A stretch of 7,573 nt of DNA from Lachnospiraceae bacterium. Its GTDB lineage: Bacteria; Bacillota; Clostridia; Lachnospirales; Lachnospiraceae. The stretch lies in NCBI GenBank assembly GCA_009787745.1, contig WQST01000116.1:1-7573 (forward strand), read 5' to 3'. The number at the start of each line of letters is the position of its first letter. The stretch's first letter is position 1. Of the stretch, positions 1 through 5,032 are shown piece by piece. Made by a program: the position numbers and the translations under genes. Below the pieces are notes generated by a model. That model was not told the DNA's origin. It was given only the letters and a program-made list of their open reading frames with translations, and made no database searches.

Positions 1-2
1 CC

Positions 3-722
3 GCCGTAACCGATGGGTTCAAAGGATTTCACTTGGCGAGTGCCGCCGTTAAATATATTCTTAAATATTTTGGAAATGAGCAATTGTTCTACGCTCATGC
101 GGTGATGTTTTATGAATCGGCAGGGAAAGCGCTCGAAGACAGCGGATTTGTCCCGACGGGGTTTACGTATGGGGTATGTGATGCGAAAAAGCACTTGACT
201 CAGCTTAATTATAAATCGCAAAAACACACATGGGCGGTTTATATCAGAAATAACGGTAAAAATATTATTAAGAGAGTGTATGTTCCTGCACGTTTTACGC
301 AAATTGTCGAAGAGTTATATAATTCAATCGGTATTTTTCCCGATATTAATTTAGATTACCATGAACCGACGACAGAAAGCCGTATTCAATTAAAACAGGA
401 CGATTATCATAAAACGCTTTATTTATATGTCATTAAGAGCGGGTTTGACTTACATAAGAGAATCAAAGAAGCAGAGCAGAAATATAACGGCGAATTGCAA
501 AGTATTGTTTTATTCTTAAGTATTAGTGACCGAGGAGCCGTTTTCGGATTAGAAAAGCTTATTAAAGCAGGCTACAAATTCACAGGAATTAAGCCGCTTT
601 GTGCGGAACATGAATATGCAATTATGTCTAAAACTAACAGCGTATATATAGATTTTAACGAAATGAAAATGACTGATAATATGAAAAACATATTTGATAA
701 AATTAACGCTGTTAATAATTAG
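3..722 (+). CDS. C-terminal part of a GNAT-like protein (5' end outside window)
   Basis: The reading frame is open from the first complete codon at base 3 to the TAG at 720-722, giving 239 visible residues. The TTG at 33 has no ribosome binding site and the frame continues upstream of it, so this is a truncated gene and not a short one. In the visible part, a segment ending GFVPTGFTYGV resembles the end of a GNAT acetyltransferase core (the usual SQK...LGF.PTG pattern). After it comes YVPARFTQIVEELYNSIGI, which resembles the linker of GNAT modules fused to anti-sigma-type HATPase proteins. Near the C-terminus, LIKAGYKFTGIKPL resembles the 'LGF.F.GI.PL' end of a second, degenerate GNAT-like fold. 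The acetyl-CoA binding loop is not identifiable here. The neighbouring phosphatase and anti-sigma-like ATPase fit such a fusion, but the N-terminal domain lies outside the window. The family assignment rests on remembered motif patterns and is tentative; a stand-alone acetyltransferase-like protein is the alternative. Confidence 0.6.
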   Translation, partial: AVTDGFKGFHLASAAVKYILKYFGNEQLFYAHAVMFYESAGKALEDSGFVPTGFTYGVCDAKKHLTQLNYKSQKHTWAVYIRNNGKNIIKRVYVPARFTQIVEELYNSIGIFPDINLDYHEPTTESRIQLKQDDYHKTLYLYVIKSGFDLHKRIKEAEQKYNGELQSIVLFLSISDRGAVFGLEKLIKAGYKFTGIKPLCAEHEYAIMSKTNSVYIDFNEMKMTDNMKNIFDKINAVNN

Positions 723-742
723 TTACTGCTAAGGAACGAAGT

Positions 743-795
743 TGTCATTCTGAACGTAGCGAAGAATCTCTCTATAGCATATGTTCAGGATGACA
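743..795. repeat. Dispersed palindromic repeat, copy 1
   Basis: This 53 bp imperfect palindrome lies between the GNAT-like gene and the phosphatase gene. Its left end TGTCATTCTGAAC pairs with its right end GTTCAGGATGACA over 13 positions, with one T/G wobble. It starts 20 bases after the upstream stop and ends 26 bases before the downstream ATG. The interior (GTAGCGAAGAATCTC) matches the motif seen in the other two copies. No clear target-site duplication flanks it. Confidence 0.8.
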
Positions 796-821
796 AAATT
801 AAAGAAAGAGAGCAAACCGTC

Positions 822-2930
822 ATGTCAATCAAGAAAAAAGTATCATCGCTCACGATTAAGGTTTCATTAGTTTCAGTAATTATTATAGGGGTTATTGCCA
901 TTGCAGGGTTATGGATTTTACGGGAAAATACTGTCCATATAAGCGGCGAACTGGGCGGGACGGCGGCGCATGACAGCCAAGCGGCTCTGGAAAAGCAAAT
1001 GACCGACAGGCTTTTGACCCTTGCGGAAAACATGGCTTTACTGAGCGATTCAAAACTGCGGACAATCCAAAACTCAGTCCAAATGATTGCTTACAGTGCG
1101 GAGGATATTTTGCACAATCCCGACAATTATACAGAAAACCCTGCGTTACCGCCAAATCCCGCAAATGCGGGAATGATGGCCGCACAGTTTTTACATGCCG
1201 AGAACGTTGATTTAACCGCAGTCATGAAAGAAGCGGCGTTAATGGGTAATATTGAGGGGATATTACTTAATATTCTGAGAAATAACATCAATGCTGTTCA
1301 TAATAATACCGGCTCTGCGAATAATTACATCGGCTCGGAACTAGGATATATTATTCTCGCCGACGACTCATCAGATAATAAGTCGGAATTTTTCGAACCT
1401 CGTGAACGTCCGTGGTATCAGTTGGCGGCGGGAAATAACGCATTGTCTTGGTCAGATGTTTATGCGGATGCATACGGGCGCGGGTTGGCGATTACTTGCG
1501 CGATGCCTTATTACGATAAAGACGGTCATATTGCGGGAGTTGCGGGACTGGGCTCTTTGCTTAATGAACTTACGGAAATTGTGAACGAAACGAAAATCGG
1601 TGAAACAGGATACGCTTTTATCTCAAATGAAAAAGATGAAATCATCATTTCTGATATGGTAACGATTGAAGACGGTGTCATTATCCGCAGAGAACTTATG
1701 GATTTGCTTCCGACGGACACGGCGATTCGTATCCGTGACAGTTCATCAGGGCTTGAGCGGATTCAAATAGGCGGTGAGGACTATTTCATCGCATATTCAT
1801 CACTGGAAACACTTCCGTGGAATCTTGTAACCGTTATCGAAGTCAGCGAAGCGATTGCCCCTGCTCTCCAAAGCAGTGAGCGAATCATCGATATGACTAA
1901 AAAGGCGTTAAATAACATTGACGTTATAATTATCACGATTATCATTTCTTTTATTGTTATTATCGTTATTACAATTTTAATAATCAGGTATACATCACAA
2001 AAATTCGCCGGTAAACTCACCAATCCGATTACAGAATTAACCGACGGAGCAATTCGCATCGGAAAGGGTGATTTAGACCATATGCTTTTAGTAAAAACAG
2101 GAGATGAGATTGAAACATTATCAGATACTTTCAACTCTATGATTGCGGGAATAAAGAGCATTACTGCCGAAAAAGAGCGTATCGGTGCAGAGCTTGATGT
2201 GGCGACGAAGATACAGGCGTCAATGCTGCCCTGCATCTTCCCCGCGTTCCCTGACCGCTCCGAGTTTGACATATACGCGACAATGATTCCCGCGAAAGAA
2301 GTCGGCGGTGATTTTTACGATTTCTTCATGATTGACGAAAACAAGCTGGCAGTGGTTATCGCCGACGTATCGGGCAAGGGGGTTCCCGCGGCGTTATTTA
2401 TGGTGATTGCGAAGACGCTTCTTAAAAATAATGCTCAGTATGGCAAAAATCCAAAGGAAGTTTTTGAGTTGGTCAATAATTTGTTGTGCGAAAATAACGA
2501 AGCCCAGATGTTTGTCACGGCGTTTATGGGCTTTCTTGATATACCGAGCGGGACGTTTACTTACGTTAACGCAGGGCATAACCCGCCGCTCATTAAACGC
2601 GCAGGCGGTGATTATGAGTGGCTTAACGTGCTGAAACCCGGATTTGTGCTTGCGGGGATGGAGGATATGGTATATCGGCAGGGCGAACTTAACCTTTCTG
2701 ACGGTGATATGCTCTTTCTATACACCGACGGCGTTACAGAAGCGGTTAATGCGAAAAATGAACTGTTCAGCGACCCGCGTTTGCTGGAAGCGGCTAACCG
2801 TCATAAATCGACAAACTTTTACGATTTTATCGCGCAAATCATATCGGATATTTTTATTTTCGCGTATGGAGCGGAACAGGCGGACGACATCACAATGCTG
2901 GTTTTGAAAATTACAGGAGGCGCTGAATGA
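822..2930 (+). CDS. Membrane sensor phosphatase: dCache-like domain, HAMP, SpoIIE/PP2C
   Basis: This 702-residue protein is a transmembrane serine/threonine phosphatase of the RsbU/SpoIIE class, expected to dephosphorylate a STAS-domain anti-anti-sigma factor in response to an external signal. Residues 13-33 form TM1. Residues ~34-365 form an extracytoplasmic dCache-like sensor with RPWY at 196-199 and a YxD at 214-216. TM2 at 368-388 is strikingly isoleucine-rich (13 of 21). The HAMP domain spans ~390-446 (P402, GDLD 416-419, DEI 428-430). A short helix ending in KIQASMLP (463-470) is the typical lead-in to SpoIIE phosphatases. In the phosphatase domain the metal-binding aspartates are present: GGDFYD 495-500, ADVSGKG 514-520, YTDGVTEA 634-641 and ADDIT 687-691, so it should be active. 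The ATG at 822 follows a purine-rich GAAAGAGAG tract; TM1 begins a few residues later, as expected. The stop overlaps the next start (ATGA), which indicates translational coupling. The ligand and the target protein are unknown. Confidence 0.92.
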   Translation: MSIKKKVSSLTIKVSLVSVIIIGVIAIAGLWILRENTVHISGELGGTAAHDSQAALEKQMTDRLLTLAENMALLSDSKLRTIQNSVQMIAYSAEDILHNPDNYTENPALPPNPANAGMMAAQFLHAENVDLTAVMKEAALMGNIEGILLNILRNNINAVHNNTGSANNYIGSELGYIILADDSSDNKSEFFEPRERPWYQLAAGNNALSWSDVYADAYGRGLAITCAMPYYDKDGHIAGVAGLGSLLNELTEIVNETKIGETGYAFISNEKDEIIISDMVTIEDGVIIRRELMDLLPTDTAIRIRDSSSGLERIQIGGEDYFIAYSSLETLPWNLVTVIEVSEAIAPALQSSERIIDMTKKALNNIDVIIITIIISFIVIIVITILIIRYTSQKFAGKLTNPITELTDGAIRIGKGDLDHMLLVKTGDEIETLSDTFNSMIAGIKSITAEKERIGAELDVATKIQASMLPCIFPAFPDRSEFDIYATMIPAKEVGGDFYDFFMIDENKLAVVIADVSGKGVPAALFMVIAKTLLKNNAQYGKNPKEVFELVNNLLCENNEAQMFVTAFMGFLDIPSGTFTYVNAGHNPPLIKRAGGDYEWLNVLKPGFVLAGMEDMVYRQGELNLSDGDMLFLYTDGVTEAVNAKNELFSDPRLLEAANRHKSTNFYDFIAQIISDIFIFAYGAEQADDITMLVLKITGGAE
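2915..2920 (+). promoter_or_regulatory. Ribosome binding site of the anti-sigma-like ATPase
   Basis: AGGAGG lies inside the last codons of the phosphatase gene, six bases before the ATG at 2927. It fixes the downstream start and supports coupled translation across the ATGA overlap. Confidence 0.85.
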
Positions 2931-3331
2931 AAGCGTTAATAATAGACGCGAAAACCGAAAATCTCGACGCAGTTTTAAATTTTATAAACGGAGAACTCGA
3001 AGCCGCTGATTGCTCGATGAAATTACAAACGCAGATTGCTATTGCGGCGGAGGAAATCTTCGTCAATATCGCCCATTATGCTTACAACCCCGAAGTGGGC
3101 GGTGCGCTCATCCGTATCGCGGTCGGCGATGAGATTATCATTGAGTTTGAGGATAAAGGCAAGCCGTATAACCCTCTGGAAAAGGACGACCCTGACATCA
3201 CGCTTGACGCAGATGAACGCGAAGTCGGCGGGTTGGGCATATTAATGGTGAAGAAAATTATGGATATGGCGGATTATCGGCATGAAGATGGTAAAAATAT
3301 TCTTGTTATTAGTAAGAGTATAAAGTCTTGA
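2927..3331 (+). CDS. RsbW/SpoIIAB-like anti-sigma ATPase (HATPase_c_2)
   Basis: This 134-residue cytoplasmic protein has the GHKL ATPase fold of anti-sigma serine kinases. The N-box is visible as AAEEIFVNIAHYAY (E42, E43, N47), the G1 box as EDKGKPYNP (D76, G78, P80), and the G2 glycine loop as VGGLGILMVKK (G101, G102, G104). The length is usual for RsbW-type proteins. By family knowledge such proteins bind a sigma factor, or another partner, and phosphorylate a STAS-domain antagonist, whereas the SpoIIE-type phosphatase encoded immediately upstream reverses that. The four-base gene overlap strongly suggests that the two products work as opposing arms of one switch. No STAS protein or sigma factor is adjacent, since the next gene downstream is tadA, so the partner is encoded elsewhere or upstream of the window. 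The kinase activity is inferred from the fold and is not shown. Confidence 0.9.
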   Translation: MKALIIDAKTENLDAVLNFINGELEAADCSMKLQTQIAIAAEEIFVNIAHYAYNPEVGGALIRIAVGDEIIIEFEDKGKPYNPLEKDDPDITLDADEREVGGLGILMVKKIMDMADYRHEDGKNILVISKSIKS

Positions 3332-3358
3332 TGATTTTTGCTGATGTATTTTAAGGCA

Positions 3359-3429
3359 TGTCATTTGAGCCGAATAATCTCAGTTAAGCAAGATTGAACG
3401 TGAGATCCTTCGCCGCGTTCAGGATGACA
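3359..3429. repeat. Dispersed palindromic repeat, copy 2
   Basis: This 71 bp imperfect palindrome is the longest of the three copies. Its left end TGTCATTTGAGCCG pairs with its right end CGTTCAGGATGACA allowing one missing base. Inner arms ATCTCA and TGAGAT pair exactly, around a loop containing CAAGATTGAA. It begins 27 bases after the stop of the anti-sigma-like gene. The right arm contains the family core GAGATCCTTCGC. The left arm is the most decayed of the set. Confidence 0.75.
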
Positions 3430-3500
3430 TAGATCTTAATTTATCGGTTTAAGAATATTTTTGTGATTTAGAAATTTTTCTAGCTATCGCACTCGCGATT

Positions 3501-3509
3501 TGGTACAAT
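3501..3509 (+). promoter_or_regulatory. Putative extended -10 promoter element of tadA
   Basis: TGGTACAAT fits the extended -10 pattern TGnTATAAT with one mismatch in the hexamer. There is no convincing -35 hexamer 16-18 bases upstream, which is acceptable for an extended -10 promoter. Its end lies only six bases before the tadA ATG at 3516, so transcription would start at or next to the start codon. The rest of the 184-base gap holds repeat copy 2 and nothing else that I recognise. Confidence 0.45.
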
Positions 3510-3515
3510 ATCGAT

Positions 3516-4058
3516 ATGATTCAATCACATGAAAAATATATGAAAGCCGCTATCACCCAAGCAAAGAAAGCGTCTAAGCTTGGGGAAGTCCCGATTGGCT
3601 GTGTAATCGTCTACACAGGTAGCCGCTATGTAAATCAGGAAAATCGGCGAAAGTCCGAAGAGGTAGCTAACGCAAAACATAAAACTGCTTTAACCATCGG
3701 TCAAATTATCGGTACAGGCTACAATCGCCGAAACACCGACAAAACATCTCTCGCCCATGCCGAAATCACCGCTATCAAAAAAGCCAATAAAATCATTGGC
3801 GATTGGCGTCTTGATAATTGTACTATGTACGTGACTTTAGAGCCTTGCCAGATGTGTGCGGGAGCAATTGTTCAAGCTCGGATTCCGATTGTTGTAATGG
3901 GATGCATGAACCCGAAAGCAGGTTGCGCGGGTTCGATTCTAAACATTCTTAAGATGCCTGAATTTAACCACCAAGCGACAATAATAAGCGGAGTCATGGA
4001 AGAAGAATGTACGGTAATGCTTAAGGATTTTTTCAAAAAACTGCGTCATTTGCCATAA
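3516..4058 (+). CDS. tadA: tRNA-specific adenosine deaminase TadA with internal insertion
   Basis: This zinc-dependent cytidine/deoxycytidylate deaminase-fold enzyme should convert A34 to inosine in the anticodon of tRNA-Arg(ACG), in the cytoplasm. The zinc and catalytic motif is intact: HAE at 81-83 and PCQMC at 110-114. The family-typical GEVPIGCVIV (23-32), DWRLDNCTMYVTLEP (96-110) and NPKAGCAGS (132-140) are present, and the protein ends in the usual DFF(K) segment. At 180 residues it is longer than typical TadA. About 27 extra residues (roughly 34-62) sit in the turn between the first core strands, and they resemble residues ~63-87 (see findings). The frame upstream of 3516 has no other start codon before an in-frame stop, and no Shine-Dalgarno sequence precedes the ATG. 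Met9 at 3540 is the only nearby alternative and would cut into the first helix. The Fpg/Nei-like gene follows after 25 bases and is probably co-transcribed. Confidence 0.88.
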   Translation: MIQSHEKYMKAAITQAKKASKLGEVPIGCVIVYTGSRYVNQENRRKSEEVANAKHKTALTIGQIIGTGYNRRNTDKTSLAHAEITAIKKANKIIGDWRLDNCTMYVTLEPCQMCAGAIVQARIPIVVMGCMNPKAGCAGSILNILKMPEFNHQATIISGVMEEECTVMLKDFFKKLRHLP

Positions 4059-4070
4059 TTTTCAAATAAT

Positions 4071-4077
4071 AAGGAGG
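4071..4077 (+). promoter_or_regulatory. Ribosome binding site of the Fpg/Nei-like gene
   Basis: AAGGAGG is a near-consensus Shine-Dalgarno sequence six bases before the ATG at 4084. It matters because it fixes the N-terminus as Met-Ile-Glu-Leu-Pro, without the catalytic proline at position 2. Confidence 0.88.
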
Positions 4078-4083
4078 AACCCC

Positions 4084-4917
4084 ATGATTGAATTACCCGA
4101 AAGCTGTAACTTGGCGGAGCAAATCAAAGAAAATCTGGTTGGCAAAAAGATTTTAAATGTCTATGCTAATAAATCACCGCATAAATTTGCATGGTTTAGC
4201 GGTGAACCCGAATTGTATCACGAAAAATTTGCGGAGAAAACCATCATCGGAGCGAATGCATATGGCGGGATAGTCGAAATCATTGCGGAAGACATTGGTT
4301 TATGTCTAAATGACGGTTCATACCCGCGCTTTATCGAAGCAGGTAAAAAAGTGCCCGAAAAAAATCAATTGCATATCGAATTTGACGATGAGTCCTCGTT
4401 AACAGTATCGGTGCAGATGTACGGCGGTATGACATTAGTCCAAAATGATGATTGGCAAGAAGATTTTTATAAAAATGTTGCAAAAACCAAAGTAAGCCCG
4501 ATTGCTCCCGAAAATACCCTTGATTATTTTCTAAGCTTAATGGATGAGGTAAAGCCGAATTATAGTATCAAAGCATTTCTGGCAACCGAGCAACGCTATC
4601 CGGGTCTCGGAAATGGCGTACTTCAAGATATTCTTTATAATGCCAAAATAAATCCCCGCCGTAAACTTAATTCCATGAGCGGCGCGGAAAAAGAAGCGGT
4701 ATACCTAAGCGTAAAGCAAACAATGCTTGATATGCTGACAGGCGGTGGGCGAAATACCGAAAAAGACCTCTTCGGCTGTTCGGGCGGATATCAGACGAAA
4801 CTTTCCGCCAAAACAAAAGGGAAGCCTTGCGATGGGTGCGGCGACGGTATTGTCCGCGAAGCTTTCTTAGGCGGTAATGTCTACTACTGTCCGACCTGTC
4901 AGCCATATAGTAAATGA
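4084..4917 (+). CDS. Divergent Fpg/Nei (endonuclease VIII-like) DNA glycosylase-family protein
   Basis: This 277-residue protein has the overall Fpg/Nei layout: an N-terminal MIELPE start followed by helix and beta-sandwich, an H2TH region around 162-195 (KAFLATEQRYPGLGNGVLQD, with N177 matching the family's conserved Asn), and a C-terminal zinc finger with C249, C252, C269 and C272. Canonical Fpg and Nei use Pro2 as nucleophile; here residue 2 is Ile, although E3 and E6 are kept. By hand alignment the beta-hairpin lysine of Fpg (K57) falls on glycine near 61-62, and the zinc-finger arginine (five residues before the third Cys) is G264. I recall clostridial proteins with the same MIELPE start annotated as endonuclease VIII, so this may be a conserved subfamily with altered chemistry and not one decayed gene. 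Canonical beta/delta-lyase activity should not be assumed; DNA binding remains plausible. It probably shares a transcript with tadA. Confidence 0.85.
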   Translation: MIELPESCNLAEQIKENLVGKKILNVYANKSPHKFAWFSGEPELYHEKFAEKTIIGANAYGGIVEIIAEDIGLCLNDGSYPRFIEAGKKVPEKNQLHIEFDDESSLTVSVQMYGGMTLVQNDDWQEDFYKNVAKTKVSPIAPENTLDYFLSLMDEVKPNYSIKAFLATEQRYPGLGNGVLQDILYNAKINPRRKLNSMSGAEKEAVYLSVKQTMLDMLTGGGRNTEKDLFGCSGGYQTKLSAKTKGKPCDGCGDGIVREAFLGGNVYYCPTCQPYSK

Positions 4918-4932
4918 ATATTCCGTTTTTTT

Positions 4933-4989
4933 TGTCATCCTGAGCATAAGCGAAGGATCTTAACAGAGATTCTTCGGCTTAGAATGGCA
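4933..4989. repeat. Dispersed palindromic repeat, copy 3 (inverted orientation)
   Basis: This 57 bp imperfect palindrome has a left arm starting TGTCATCCTGAGC and carrying GCGAAGGATCT, and a right arm AGATTCTTCGGC...AGAATGGCA. The arm with GGATCT is on the left here and on the right in copy 2 (with GGATGACA on the right in copies 1 and 2), so this copy appears inserted in the opposite orientation. It starts 15 bases after the Fpg/Nei-like stop codon, directly after a run of eight T (4926-4933), and ends 43 bases before the beta-mannosidase ATG. Confidence 0.8.
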
Positions 4990-5032
4990 GAGTCGAAAGC
5001 ATAAAAATAAATTCACGAAGGAAATCAATAAT

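Noticed and set aside
33..35. TTG as the start of the first gene
   Set aside because: The frame is open upstream to the window edge, no ribosome binding site precedes it, and the protein would begin inside a GNAT-like fold.
785..2579. Several minus-strand open frames of 60-163 codons opposite the phosphatase gene
   Set aside because: They lie opposite a clear, motif-rich gene, lack ribosome binding sites and recognisable domains, and their hydrophobic runs mirror the isoleucine-rich transmembrane helix.
743..3429. Target-site duplications around the palindromic repeats
   Set aside because: Flanking bases were compared for copies 1 and 2 and no convincing direct duplication was found, so transposition is not directly shown.
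3642..3743. The tadA internal repeat as a CRISPR-like or regulatory direct repeat
   Set aside because: There are only two degenerate copies, in codon phase, inside a coding region; a protein-level duplication explains it better.
4916..4933. Intrinsic terminator after the Fpg/Nei-like gene (GAATATTC followed by eight T)
   Set aside because: The palindrome has no loop and is AT-rich, so it cannot form a stable hairpin; the strong stem (repeat copy 3) lies after the T-run, the wrong order for a + strand terminator.
4980..4985. TAGAAT as a -10 box for the beta-mannosidase gene
   Set aside because: It lies inside the arm of repeat copy 3 and has no recognisable -35 at 16-18 bases, so the match is not distinguishable from the repeat's own sequence.
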